From Cerioporus squamosus (Eukaryota; Basidiomycota; Agaricomycetes; Polyporales; Polyporaceae), in assembly GCA_022592435.1 (NCBI GenBank), contig JABYQS010000211.1, positions 1 to 56,046 on the forward strand: a stretch of 56,046 bases of DNA. The letters run 5' to 3'. A program made the position numbers and the translations under genes. Below, in pieces: positions 1-11,967 of this stretch. The notes below the pieces were generated by a model, which saw only the letters and a list, made by a program, of their open reading frames with translations, had not been told where the DNA came from and ran no database searches. Position 1 is the stretch's first letter, and each line of letters starts with the position of its first letter.

Positions 1-1465
1 ACCACCGTTGTCCATGTATATCAGAGGCGTAGGGGGGACGGGGAAGTCATACGTGATTGAAGCATCCTCCGATTGTTCTCCCTTCTGGGACGGAGGAACG
101 AAGTTCTCGTGTCCGCGCCGACTGGAGCCGCTGCAGTCCTGATCGGCGGCTACACCGTTCACTCGCTTCTCCTGCTGCCCAACAAGGATAACCCCGACCT
201 TCAAACATTAGCAGTCATATGGGAGAATGTACTCTATCTCATAATCGACGAGGTCTCTATGATCAGCGCCCCTTTCCTTTCAGACATTTCCACTCGCATG
301 CAACATGCAAAAGGGCAGTCGGCGTTAGCAGAAGATCGGCCGTTCGGAGGCGTCAGCGTCATTTTCCTCGGCGACTTCGGCCAACTGAAGCCCGTACACA
401 GTCCCGCCCTGTACTCTCACAGGTTCATCTGCGAACCAACTGTCCAGGATTCGCAACACAACAGCACCCTTGCCGCGTTCAAGGGGGTTTATCTGTGGAG
501 GTCCGTAACCACGGTGGTTGTCTTGCGGAAGAATCAACGGCAAAGCAGCGACGCGCCTTACTCAACCTTACTCAGCCGTATCCGAGAAGGCCAGAGCGGC
601 GAAGCACGCTACAACGGCACCGCGCACGATTTCCGCGCCTTGCAGAAACGGCTCATCCAGAACTTCGACTTGCCGACCTGCGCCCGTTTCGCCGAAGCAC
701 CAGTCATCGTGGACGCAAGGCGGTACGAGATGCCTTGAATTACCGACTCCTCCAGCTTCACGCCGACAGCATACGGGCTCATGTCGACGTATACTACGCC
801 ATCGACAAGATCCAGGGCGAACTAGTCCGAGGCGCCGTTCGTGACACGGTGTGGGACCTGGGGTCGACCATCACTAACGATAGCGTTGGCCGCCTACCTC
901 TGTTTCCAGGGATGCGCGTCATGGTTCAAGAGAACATCGCGTTTGCGTACCATGTCGTCAACGGCGCAGTTGGCACAGTCAGAGACATCAGGTACGACGA
1001 GCATTTAGGTTACCGTACCGTGTCAGTGGTATACGTCGAGATCCCTGGAGCAGGGCGATTGTTGGGCCAAGGAGCAGAAGACATCATCCCGATCTTTCCG
1101 ACCCCTACCTACTTCACTTGGACTAGACGTCGCGCCACCAAAACGGTCCCTGCTGACCAGGACAGCGTAACGCGTCTGCAGCCCCTCTGCTGCCTGCGTA
1201 CTCGTACACGGACTACAAAGCACAAGGGCGGTCGTTGGACTGCGCAATCGTCGATCTCGACAGCTGTTTCTCAATGCAAGGTGCATACGTCATGCTCTCG
1301 CGCGTCCGGACGCTGGACGGCTTGGCCATACTTCGTCCGTTCAAACCTCGCAAGATCGAACAGCGTATATCGGCGGAGCTCCGCGACGAATTCAACCGTC
1401 TGGAGGAACGCGACATCGAAACCACTTCCCAGTGGCGTCAAGCCCGGCTTGCTCGTCTGACGTAG
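1..1465 (+). pseudogene. PIF1-type helicase relic, truncated and frameshifted
   Basis: The left edge cuts into a PIF1-family superfamily 1 helicase reading rightwards. A Walker A motif (GVGGTGKS) lies near nt 25-50, a Walker B-like LIIDEVSM near 230-260, and a GDFGQLKPV segment (motif III) near 370-395. The C-terminal motif AYVMLSRVRTLDGLAIL lies near 1275-1330. Reading the whole family requires at least three frame changes (about nt 65, 733 and 1190), and no introns fit there, so the copy is broken. Such helicases occur as the C-terminal part of Helitron RepHel proteins and as free PIF1 paralogues. The Rep domain would lie outside the window, so which one this is cannot be decided. Stop codon near 1463. 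Confidence 0.8.
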
Positions 1466-2476
1466 CGACCCCATCCCCACATGCACCCTCACCGAACGCA
1501 TCGCGACGGATGCCCCGAAATTGCCCTCCGAATCCCTCTAAAAAACGCCCCGGCGGCATGCCGGTTACGAGCGAGTAAAGTTAAGACCACATGTAGGTCA
1601 CGCAGTTCCCCAGAAGCGAGGCACTGTACTGTAGCGGTTACTGCGACCCTGCGCTCGTGCATATGAAAGCTCCGGTTCGACTCTTGACGATGTTTCGGGT
1701 TTACATCTTCAAGTTTCATTTGTTTTATTCTGGTTGCCCTCGCGAATCTCAGACCCGCCTTCTCCGGTCGCCCGTACCGTAGCAGTGTACATACGCTGGT
1801 GCGTGTTATCGGCGGCACGGGCGATGCTCCGTGACTCGCAACGACAATGCCCATATGCCCCGCTCTATCCACAACTCCCCACGGAAGAAGACCATAATCT
1901 CCCTCGCAAAGTGGCGCGTGCCCGCGCCACCTCCTACTCTCCATCCCGACCATACTTATTTGTGTGCTTCAACGTCCATCGCAGCACTGCGCGTGCCTGC
2001 AACTCGTGTCAACGATAACACGCGAGCTCTGCTCGCGTGCGAAACAACTGCCATTGCAAACGACCTGAAACATGGAAGCCGCAGCCACGTGTGCTTTCCC
2101 ACCCCAAACTGTCGCGAGTTTTCTCTCATACAAACCTGGTCCACTTTAGTGGCCAGGAACTATGTCACTTCGTGAAGCCGCCCTGTCCGTCACTCTCCAT
2201 ATCTTTTGTGTTCTGACCCAGGCGCATCCTACCTGCCCTTGGCGACTATATGTACTTGTATGTAGTAGTACTTCTGGTGTACGTATGTTGAACGTGAATA
2301 AAATGCTGTTTCTGCACCTCCATTCACACGTCGCTCGTGCCAAAGACAAGATATAGCAGTGAGTATGCAAGCCTACAGAGTATGTCTAACCACCTTCTAA
2401 TTGCCTGATAACGTCACTCATTATAAAGGGACCTCGAGTTTTAGCATAATGGACTAATGGCCTATAATCACCATAA
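1466..2476. other. Intergenic, no gene seen
   Basis: About 1 kb between the helicase relic and the 3' end of the minus-strand S53 gene. Short open frames on both strands lack splice-consistent coding signal. A tRNA-like A-box/B-box pair around 1630-1680 was examined and not accepted as a tRNA. An AT-richer stretch at about 2380-2480 is next to the S53 stop codon and may serve as its 3' end region. Confidence 0.5.
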
Positions 2477-4577
2477 TTAGGGCTGATTAGAGGCTGTTAG
2501 TGCGGGAGGTTTTCCCTGATGTTCGAGAAGCTTATCATAGTCCGGGGTACCCAGTCCGGTGATCTGGCAGTGATATTACATGAAGCACTGAGATTCAATA
2601 TAGGAGGGGAACAAACTTACCGGATCCCAACCAACGTCAGAAGGAAAGCCGTCCGTACCGCATCCAGGATTGCTACCGGAAGTTATGTCGGTGAATGCCG
2701 CAGTTCCCCCCGAGGAGTACAGCAACAGGTTGAGGAATCCAAGCTTCGACTTCCCGGCCGTCAGCAGTCTGTCGTCAAGGAGGGCGACGATACTGGCGAA
2801 CGTGGGGGCAGCCACGCTTGTCCCGAAGGCAGACCTGTAGTTGCCGGCGAAATTGACGAGGTAGTTGACACCATGTGCGGACACGTCTGGGAACCCGCGA
2901 CCGGAGGCGTTGTATCTTCCCGTGTACGTAGAGCCTAGTCCTCGAAGATATCCTTCGACAGCGCGTCTTGGTAGGAAGGGCGCTGGAAGATGTTCGAGAA
3001 CCCGCCGGAGCTCGAGGTCCACGCCATCTCTGGCTCCAGACCTTGGGTAGCACCTACGGATGTGACGCTTGCCACGACGTAAGCAAGTTTCTGATGATTG
3101 GTAGGAGCGTACTCACTATGGACACGTGGAGGGGAACGTCGGGACAAACGGCTTGTCGTCACAGTCTGCAGGGCTATGCAAGAAACCTCCTGCGACGCCG
3201 GAGTCGCCTGCCGCGAATATTACCGATGTCCCCATGGCTCCGAGACGCGCGTACATGCTGCATACTGTTCTACGGAGAATTTTAGCACGAGAAGCAGGAT
3301 TGGATGGAACCGAGCATACCTAGCGTAGCTCGCGAGGTCCTCCGACTCCTGAAAGACGTAGCTCGTGGTGAGAACCGCCGGAAGCTGACCCTCCGGCTGC
3401 TTGAGCAGAAACTGAAGTTCGCTCAGCAGATCGTCCGCGGTGATTCCGTCTGCAGCATTGCCCGCTTTCAGATATGTGATGGGCACATTGGTGGCGAGGC
3501 CAACGGTAATCTGGGTATCCGAGTTCTGCAGAATGTCGTTAACGGTCTGAAACCTACTCACAGTCTCGCAGGCGAACTTACAGCCTCGAACGTACCCGTG
3601 CCGTCATTTGGTGCGCCATCGATAGATAAAACCCTGAAGTTCAGATCCTTGATATCGGTCCTGAACTGAGACAAGTATCCCTTGGACAGGTTCAACGAGC
3701 ACATCGTCTGGACGTACAAAGCGTTCACACCTTCAGGTCATCGAGATTGGCGACTTCCTGGCCAAAGCCGCTCATGTATAGGCTGTTCTCCTTCGCTGTG
3801 GCACGGTCGGGAGGAATGTTGTACATCTTCTGCAGACACGAAGGGGTAATCGCCTGCGCACACGCTGCCGGTGGGCCTGTCTCTCTGGTGACTAACTCGT
3901 TCATCGAATACCCATATGCGTGTGTGGGCGGAATGAACCTAAATATGGAGGTCAGTCTAGAGAAACTTAGGGGGGAACGTCGCGACTCACTGTGTGGTTG
4001 GGTGTATTAGGGTGATGTGTTCGTGTAAATGTACGGGTAAAGCGTAAGATAACGTCCAGATTGTCGTAGTGTTCGTGGGTTCGTGAGTATATGCCGTGAA
4101 GTTTGCCTCCAGTATTTCATTCGCCCGTTGTAAAGATAATCTGATCTGCAGCATGTCACCGGAGTGTGTGGCGGGCGTGAAGGCGAGGTTATTCGCGTTG
4201 AGCCACTGAGTCACCGCCTGGAGGCTCTCGGACCGAGGAGCTGTGTACTGCCCTACCTGGAAAGATGATGAGGCTCGATGGTGCAGAATAGAGATAGAGC
4301 TCGGACTCACTTCCAAGGCTGAGAGGTGGCGTCGGTAGTTCTTGCTTGCGGGATCGCTGACGTCCAACAGAGCGCTGTAGAGTCCGCTCTCGTTGACTTG
4401 CGGCATGGCGATGGTGAGGCGGATATCCTGGTCGGGATGTGGCGCGGTGTCGTGAGGCGCATATCCTGCTGGCAGGAAGGAAAGCCTGTGATGAATACGA
4501 TGATCGTCATGGGGAAAGCTGAGGACACATCTCGAGGCCTGCAGGATGACTAGGACGATCAGGGCAGTCGTCGGCAT
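2477..4577 (-). pseudogene. Sedolisin (S53) peptidase, grifolisin-like, one frameshift
   Basis: A secreted acid serine-carboxyl peptidase gene read from 4577 leftwards. Exons inferred from GT-AG sites: 4577-4311, 4256-3991, 3938-3731, 3680-3582, 3525-3320, 3269-3117, 3067-2621, 2563-2477. Exon 1 starts with a hydrophobic signal peptide (MPTTALIVLVILQ) and enters the pro-kumamolisin activation domain. Splicing exon 4 to 5 creates the catalytic Glu/Asp pair (EANSD). The oxyanion Asp lies in AAGDSGVAGG and the nucleophile Ser in FGTSVAAPTFA. Exon 7 changes frame near 2960-2968, after SYQDA: one base is missing relative to the plus-strand paralogue, and the current frame stops at FED. Downstream sequence is otherwise well preserved, so the lesion is recent or a sequencing error. 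Restoring one base would give about 577 residues. No C-terminal hydrophobic tail is seen, unlike in the paralogue. Confidence 0.8.
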
Positions 4578-5982
4578 GGGGTGGAGATGGAGGACAGGGC
4601 TCTCAGCCTCGGCGAGAATTCTTGTACTGTAGTATTCGACACCACAACGTCATTCGATGAACACATATATGCATTTGACCTTGGTCGCAGCTCGGCACCA
4701 CTCTGCGGCGCGGGATATGATACTAGGAACCGCGCGCATGCGGTGTTTTGCTCAGATATATAGCGTGCCGCGGGTCTCCACCCGGCATGCGTAGGACGCT
4801 CAATACGAGTTTCGTGAGGCCGGAGAATCGTGCCTGCATGACCGCACGGTTCAGTGATTGACATCCGGGATGTGGACATTTGCACTGTGACGCACCACAA
4901 AAATGCTGCTACCGCGAGCAGTGGCCAGCGTTAGGTAGGTGGTCCGGCCTCACGCGGAGGGAGCTCGAGGCAGTACCTGCGCCAAATGTCAGAAGAGTCT
5001 GCCGCACCAGTGCCGCTACACTGCCGCCGCAGAGTCCTGATGATCAGCTTGGCCGAAGCAAAGTCGATCACGAGGAGGACTTCCTAACCACAACGTTCAC
5101 CTGCCCAGGTACATCAGTGACCGGGGCTCTGCTCGGTCTGACTCGATGTTGAGCGCACCCTTCATGCAGCGGCTTGTTTCGAGTAAGAGAGAACGCGGCT
5201 CTGGCCTATCCCAGTGATCAGAGACATCGGCGAGAGTTCGACATTGTTACACTTACTACTCCCGGCGGCAACCCGGCGGCGTACTGCTGCGAATGGCCAT
5301 GAGGAAGACAACTGTTCTCGGGCACTGCCATGCAGCGTACAAGGTTGTGGATGCCATTTCATGTATGTCACCGCCAGCACGAGTCCTACGATCCAACTCG
5401 GAGGCATGTGAGCGGTGTATCTGTATACGTGCGTAGGAATGTCATTCAATGCAGTACTTACCCACCAATGGCGGCGTTTGTGGGCGAGCGCACACGATAC
5501 CGCGCTACGCCAGGAGACGGTCATTGACTCATTCCGAGGTGACTGTCAATCGCGCTTTGAATGCTGTACGTTATAAAGATGTGCGGCCCGACGAGGAAAA
5601 CGTGTTAGCAGGCATTGTGGAACGACTGACCGAGCCTCGAGGTGGAGGTCAACCTGTGTGGACATCTCCTCATATGGTCGTGACGGTCTAGGTAGCAGAG
5701 CCGATGAAGTTGAAGCGATACGTCTTAAACGTTTGTACGTCTGCCCATGGTGCAAGGACAAGGACATGAAGTCCAATGGAGGATGTCGATGGGCCGCCCG
5801 TCTGGAGGATGTACCAGTACAAGTTGACGCCGAGTAAGTAATGGGTAAGCAAGCGATAACAAAACTCAGAATCAATGGCCTTTACTTATAATAAATATGT
5901 CACTTTCAACCTTTGACACACGTTGTAAAGTCGCGACTTGAACCAAACTGGGTGCACATCTCCCGCAACCACCACGCTCACT
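4578..5982. other. Intergenic; uncharacterised minus-strand coding-like fragments
   Basis: This is the divergent upstream region of the S53 gene (minus) and the Mad3 gene (plus). On the minus strand, about 5835-5692 reads as a plausible exon containing NLYWYILQTGG and TYRFNFIGSAT followed by a stop. About 5425-5370 contains a hydrophobic segment (SWIVGLVLAVTYM). These could be remnants of a small membrane protein gene, but no start, splice chain or family could be established. The last 100 bp or so should include the Mad3 promoter. Confidence 0.3.
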
Positions 5983-7668
5983 ATGGCCGACGTTTTCACC
6001 GACGATCCAGACTCTCCTCCTATTGTCGATTGCGATGTCCTCGAAGCTGCGAAGGAGAACATCCAACCACTCGCGTCCGGACGAAGAGTAACAGCGCTCT
6101 CTGCCATCCTATCCACACCCCATGCACAACGTGAGAGCCGGCTGGCCGATGCGCGCAAGAGACACCGCGCAAACGTGCAGATAGCGATGGAGGACGAAGC
6201 TGAGGACGCTGACCCCCTCGAAGTCTACTCCCGATTCGTATACTGGACCGTTGAGAATTACCCACAAGGCCACAGCGCGGAGTCCGGCATCGTCGAACTT
6301 CTGGAGGAAGCAACGCGTGTGCTGCGGGACTACAGAGAAGGGAAATGGAGGCAGGACATCAGGTATCTAAAGCTGTGGGTGATGTACGCGAGCTACGTCG
6401 ACAAGCCGACGATCATCTACAAGTACCTGCTCGTGAACGAGATCGGGACAAACCACGCGCTGCTGTACGAGGAATACGCGATTGCACTCGAACGGGCCAA
6501 CCGGTGAGTTGCCATATCCTCTTGAACCTGAACTACAATACTGACGTCGCGAAAGACGCGTCGAGGCGGACGAGACGTACCTCTTGGGTATCGCGCGCAA
6601 GGCAACGCCGCTCGAGCGCCTCGAGGCCCGCCATCGCGAGTTCCAAAAGCGCATGATGGCCTCCCCACCCCTCCCCTCCTCGAACTCATCGGACCCCACG
6701 ACTGAGAACGTCATACCATCCTCCGCTGCCGCTGCTGCTCCTGCACCTCGCCGCCAAGTGCTCGGTGAGCCACCCGCATCCTCGTCTTCCCGCACACGCA
6801 GCTCGCGTTCTGGATCCACGCGGTCTCCTCCCGTAAGCGAAGACGTCTTTTCCGCGCCTGCGCCCTCGCGACCCAACGGCCGAATGCCCATCTTCGTTGA
6901 TCCATCGGGAGATGTGGAGAACGACCCCGAGGCTGCCGCGAACCCGTCCCCGTGGCCCGAGCTTGGAACGCGCAAGACGCGTATCAAGGAGAACACCATG
7001 GAAGTGAGTAAGGCGGCCGGGACGACGCTGCGAAACGCGGGGCGGTCCAAGCGTACAGCGTCCTCGAGCTCGAAGATTGCCGTCTTCCGCGATCCGGGAC
7101 CCTCTCAGGACGTCGCATCGGAGGAGATGCCGCCGCCTCCTGTTCCTCCAGCAAAGAAGGAGAAGTCGAGGAGTGTGAGCAAGAGCTCGATGTCGATCTT
7201 CTGCGATGAAGATGCAGAGGCCGGTCCGTCCACTGCTCCTGAGTCCGCGCCGAAGACGAAAGGAAGGTCCGCGAGCAAGAGCTCTGTTGCAATATTCCGC
7301 GATGACGACGAACAGGCGGATGCACCCGAGCCTGCTGTGAAGAAAGGGAAGGCCCGGACGACGAGCAAGACGTCGATCCCGATCTTCCGCGATGAAGAGG
7401 AGCAGGCTGCTAGTCCAGCGGTGCCCTCTACGCCCAGATTCGTCCCGTTCCGGGATGATGAGGTTTGTACTCCCTCTTGGTGGTTTCGAGAAAGGCTGCT
7501 GATCAGCTCCAATAGCTCCCAACCACCTCTTCGTCCTCCACTACTCAGGGAACCGTCATCAGGCCTAAGCCAGCTGTGAAGCCGGTCATGATGAGTGCGG
7601 AAGCTGAAGCCCTCCGCAAGGATCCGTTCAAGAACTACAACGAGGAGGAAAAACCGGTCGATGATTGA
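5983..7668 (+). CDS. mad3: Mad3/BubR1-type spindle checkpoint protein
   Basis: Component of the mitotic checkpoint complex that inhibits APC/C-Cdc20. Exons 5983-6503, 6556-7462, 7549-7668 give 515 residues. An N-terminal KEN box (residues 24-26, AAKENIQ) precedes a Mad3/BUB1 TPR domain at roughly 70-185 (YWTVENYPQG, LWVMYASYVDKP, YEEYAIALERANRRVEADETY). A second KEN box lies at 318-320 (RIKENTM). It is flanked by ABBA-like motifs MPIFVD (284) and IAVFRD (348), followed by MSIFCD (386), VAIFRD (418), IPIFRD (448) and FVPFRD (469). The C-terminus reads ALRKDPFKNYNEEE and there is no kinase domain, so this is Mad3, not Bub1. An in-frame ATG at 5938 would add 15 residues; MADVF at 5983 is preferred because it places KEN1 close to the N-terminus. 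The second half is Ser/Pro-rich and probably disordered. Confidence 0.9.
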
Positions 7669-7957
7669 ATGTTGTCACGTCGATTGCTTTGTGCTACCAC
7701 CGTGCTTGTTCAGCTTGGATTGTATTGATACTATGTTGCTTTCTCTGCATGCTACATGTTCCTCAGACCCCCAGTGTCGCGAACTGTTGGCTGCCTCCTC
7801 GCGACCGCGCGCCCGTCGCGCGACGCGTCTATGGGTCACCTGATCGCGCGTCGTTGCTAAATCGGGCATATCTGCGGGCTGCGGGACGGCAACAGCAACG
7901 CTGCTTTCCTCCGTACCACGTCTACCTGTCGGCCTCAACTCTTGTTTTCTACACGCA

Positions 7958-10438
7958 ATGTCTTTCAAGAAAGGCATATTATATCCTTGCAACCCAACGA
8001 CGACGAGAGGAGAGCCTACGAAAATCAGCTCGAGCAAGGACAAGGTTGTATACACCAATGGTCGATCTGTGATTGTACGTGCGTCGGTTTTCTAGCGTCT
8101 TGAGGGTCGCAATGCTGAAGAAGCTCCGTTCAGATTCGTGACTTGAAGGTCAGTGGGGGCTGTTGCGGTTAGCACGAGCAGGACTCAAAGGACTCATGCA
8201 GGAGCCCGGTGCATCGGTTGCATACAGCGGTCATGTCCAGAACGCGACGGTCGCGCGTATCGCACCCTCTGGGTACTACTGCGCGTCCGCGGATGCCTCA
8301 GGCACTGGTGAGTATGTATACTTTGCTGCTAGTGGCCGATTTGATGGGGATCCGTGAAGTGAGGATATGGGACACCGTCGGGGAGGACCAAACGCTAAAG
8401 GGGGAGTATAAGGTCATCACGGGTCGTGTGTAAGTCGTTGGTTTCCTCATTCCAAGCTCGCGGTTGACGTGCTGCTGCTGGTCGGGTGAAGGAAGGATCT
8501 CGAGTGGGACGGGGAGAGCAAGCGGATCATCGCGGTCGGCGACGGACGAGACAAGTTCGGGCATGCATTCATGATGGACACTGGGTCGTCCACTGGGGAT
8601 ATCATCGGCCACTCCAAGGTGCGTGCACCCCTTAGCTCTGATCGCCCTCCATTCAACGCCGCTCCACTTGTAGACCATTAACGCTGTGAGCATTCGGCAC
8701 CAACGCCCGTTCCGTGCCGCAACGGCTGCAGACGACGCGACTATCGTATTCCATCAAGGTAGGTGGCGCATATGCAGTCACCATATGCCGCTCACTAGCC
8801 AAGGACGCCCATAGGTGTCCCGTTCAAGTACGACAAGGTCTGTTACAACCAATTTGACGCGAATGTCGGTCGCGGCTGACCTTTCGCTCATGAACAGACG
8901 ATCAAGACGCACACGAAGTTCGTCCAGGACGTACGCTTCTCGCCGTCAGGAGACCACTTCGCCAGTGTTGGCTCGGATTTCAAGATATTTGTCTACGACG
9001 GCAAGACAGGCGAAACTTTGGGCGAGTTCACGGATAGCCCGCACGCCGGGAGTATCGTACGTCGCGACTGTCACCAGGCCATGGCGTCTGAAAGACTGAA
9101 CGATTCCTTAGATGGCTTGCAGCTGGAGCCCTGACAGCAAGTCTCTTGTCACCTCCGCAGCGGATTGTACCGTGAAGCTTTGTGAGTCTCCGCACTAGCC
9201 TGCTCCAGCCGACGTTCATGCTGATTCAGTACCATAGGGGACGTTGAGACGAAGAAGGCACAGACCACTTGGACTCTTGGTTCCGGCGTGAACCACCAGC
9301 AGGTCGGCAACACCTGGACCGCGGGGGACAGCATCGTCTCGCTCTCCATGTCTGGCGATCTGAACATCTTCGACAAGCGCGTCGGCGACAAACCCGCGCG
9401 CGTGCTCCACGTGCGTCTTCCCTTCTTCTCCCCATCGTCTGCCGCCAGATACTGACATGGCCTACCCAACGTGTGTAGGGCCCCCAAAAGGCCATCACCG
9501 CCGCGCTCAAGGCGCCATCGTCAGCGTCGACCTTCATAGTCGGCACCGCAGACGGTCGCGTCCTCTCCTTCGCGGACGAGTACGAGTACGTCACCGGCGA
9601 CGCACACGCCAGTTTGGTCGCCGGCCTTGGGGTCTCGCCTGCTGGCACCGTGCACTCGGTCGGCTTCGACGACCGTCTGCGCGAGATCGACGGCAAGAGC
9701 TTCACGTGAGCGCCCTCCCTCGCCTCTTCGTGCAGGGTCGGATACTGATGCATTGACAGCCCGGCGACGTTCTCAACTGGGGCGCAGCCCAAGGCTGTTG
9801 CGGTGGGCGGAGACTCGACGGTCTTCGTCGCCGAAGTCGACAAGATCGAGGCCGTGCGCTCGAACCAGAAGGTGTTCGAACTCGCGCTGAAATACAGCCC
9901 GAGCGCGATCGCAGCAGCGGGAAACGTCGTCGCCGTCGGTGGAGAGGTATGCAACTCAAGTCTGGCCGGTCAGATACATATACCAATAGACTCACAACAC
10001 CGCCCGCAGGATCAGAAAGTGCGCCTGTACACCTGGGACGGCAAGTCCCTCGCCGAAAGCGCCACGCTCGAGGGGGCGAAGGGCGCCGTGAGCGCACTCG
10101 CGTTCTCGCCCGACGGCGCGCTCCTTGCGTCGGGCGACTCGAGCGGGAAGATCGTGCTGTACGACGTGCGCGAGCGCAAGACGGTGACCACGCGGTGGTC
10201 GTTTCACAGCGGGCGCGTCAACTCGCTCGCGTGGACGGCGGACGGGCAGCACTGCGCGTCGGGCTCGCTCGACACGCATGTGTATGTGTGGAGCGTGGCG
10301 AAGCCGATGAAGAACATCGCGATCAAGAACGCGGGCCCTGGGGGTGTCAATGCCGTGTTCTGGCTCAAGGATGGCGAGCTTGCTAGCGCGGGCGCGGATG
10401 GGTGTGTTCGCTTGTGGAACGTTACGTTCCATGCCTAA
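7958..10438 (+). CDS. aip1: Actin-interacting protein 1 (AIP1/WDR1), WD40 protein
   Basis: Cofactor of cofilin that caps and disassembles actin filaments. Translation starts MSFKKGILYPCNP at 7958 and runs through many short exons. The first intron follows GRSVI (gtacgtgcg near 8074) and others interrupt nearly every blade. The protein consists of repeated WD units forming two seven-bladed propellers: ASADASGTVRIWDT, FHQGVPFKYDK, RFSPSGDHFASVGSD, SWSPDSKSLVTSAADCTVKLW, LSMSGDLNIFDKR, AFSPDGALLASGDSSGKIVLY, AWTADGQHCASGSLDTHVYVW and a final ASAGADGCVRLWNVTFHA before the stop at 10436. Order and sequence match the AIP1 family and length is the usual 600 residues or so. It is convergent with the NAC beta gene. 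Confidence 0.93.
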
Positions 10439-10865
10439 GCCAGAGCTCCTGTGGCCGACGGCGACTACTCACAAAGGATGAACGAAGGACGAACTTGGAT
10501 GCATTGTAATACTAACACCAGTGACCTGTGTAAGATGTCTGCTGAGTGCAGTCGTGGTGGACGGGGCTCGCGAGCACACGAGAATGGAGTGTAGCAAACA
10601 TACAGCATTTGCGATCAGTTTACAATGCGGTCGTCGGACAGTCGTGCAAAAGACAGCGAGTACCTAGAGATGACAATGGCTACCTAGAGCGAGCAGATGG
10701 GAGTACGGATAGCGGAATGGACGCTGCTGGAACGACATGGAGCATGAGGGGAGGGAAATGGGGGTAGATGCGGGGTGAGGGTGGAGGTAGACATGAGCAG
10801 GGGGGAAGGACACGAACAAGGACTTCGAGCACGGGGTTTTGAGCAAGCGCACAGGCGAACTCCCC
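10439..10865. other. Convergent 3' intergenic region
   Basis: Short spacer between the 3' ends of AIP1 (plus) and NAC beta (minus). Open frames here are shadows of untranslated regions. The plus strand is purine-rich at 10690-10850. Confidence 0.6.
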
Positions 10866-11790
10866 TCAGTTGAGCTCCTCGAGCTCCGCCTTCTTCTCCT
10901 CAGTGGCCTCCGCGGGCTTGTCCTCAACGGCGTCGAAGTTGTCGACAAGGTCGGGGACGTCGTCGTCGTCATCGTCGTCGGCGGCCGCTGGTGGCCGTTG
11001 CTGGCTCTGCTGGATGGCCTGGTAGGACTCGGCGAGCTTGCGGAGGGACGCGAGCGAGTCGGGGCCGAGCTGGTTGAGGATGCCGGGCACGAGCTCGGTG
11101 AGCTCCTTAACATGGCCCGCGCCGTAGACCGCGAAGGTGTTGGCGGTGACAGCAGCGTGCACTGAGGGATAGGATAAGGTTAGCTCAGTTCATCGACTGC
11201 AGGTGAGCGCCAAGGAGTGCATAAGCATGCTACAACGAATGATATGCAGCCCGCCCTCGCCTTTGACATCGAAAAACATCGTCATGAACAGGATGCGTGA
11301 CTGCGATGCTCGCAAGGTGCACAGAACGTGACCGCGTGTCGCGTAGACAGCATCCGCCACCACGGCTAGTGTACCTCCGTCCGCAGAACGCAGGCGCAGC
11401 ATAGAGAGAGACGATGCGAAGGAATATCGACGCGAACTGCAACACGTACCTTTAGGCGTGCTGAAGTGGAGAACGTTGCCGTCCTCGCGGAACATGTTGA
11501 CCTCCTCAACACCAGGGATCGGCTGGACGTTGAGCTTCTTGAGTGCGCCCTGGAGCTTTTTGTCGTCCTGCGCGGTCGACGGCTTCGTCTTCCGCACGAT
11601 CTTGCGGCGCATGGTCCCCTTACCGCCTGGCGACGCGTTCGCGGGTCAGCTCATCGTCCCGCACGCCGACACGCCGACGCCAATCTGCCGCCGTTCGGCG
11701 TGCAGTGGTCGGATTCGAACGCGGAAAAAACGCACCGATCCTGTTCGCCGCGGCCTGCGCCTGCAGCTTGGCCAATTTTGCGGGGTCCAT
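10866..11790 (-). CDS. egd1: Nascent polypeptide-associated complex beta subunit (EGD1/BTF3)
   Basis: Beta subunit of the ribosome-bound NAC chaperone, which contacts nascent chains in the cytosol. Three exons: 11790-11736, 11626-11450, 11161-10866, giving 175 residues. The start [12 protein letters not shown] leads across a 109-nt intron into [15 protein letters not shown], the conserved basic ribosome-binding stretch. The NAC domain follows ([28 protein letters not shown], then [14 protein letters not shown] and [20 protein letters not shown]). The tail is acidic ([17 protein letters not shown]). Intron 2 is 288 nt, much longer than the 50-70 nt usual here. The gene is divergent from the acetyltransferase gene with under 180 bp between start codons. 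Confidence 0.93.
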
Positions 11791-11967
11791 GGTGATGAGT
11801 GGTCGTGGATCGGGGTCGTCGTGCTCAGCGGCGAGCTTTGGCTATTCGGCGTCGTCGAGAAAAGATTAAGGTTCACACCAAAACAGGTGCATACAACGCC
11901 TTCCAAGAGCCACGCGAGCCGGGCGCTTACACTCTTGGTCCCGTTTCGTTAAGTCCAGCAAGCCAGG

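Noticed and set aside
1615..1690. tRNA-like sequence with A-box (TGTAGCGGTTA) and B-box (GGTTCGACTC)
   Set aside because: Spacing fits, but the T-stem has a mismatch and the D and acceptor stems do not pair. At best a tRNA-derived SINE head or decayed tRNA.
6686..7522. 278-codon minus-strand frame opposite Mad3
   Set aside because: Arg-rich shadow frame; the plus strand carries clear KEN and ABBA motifs.
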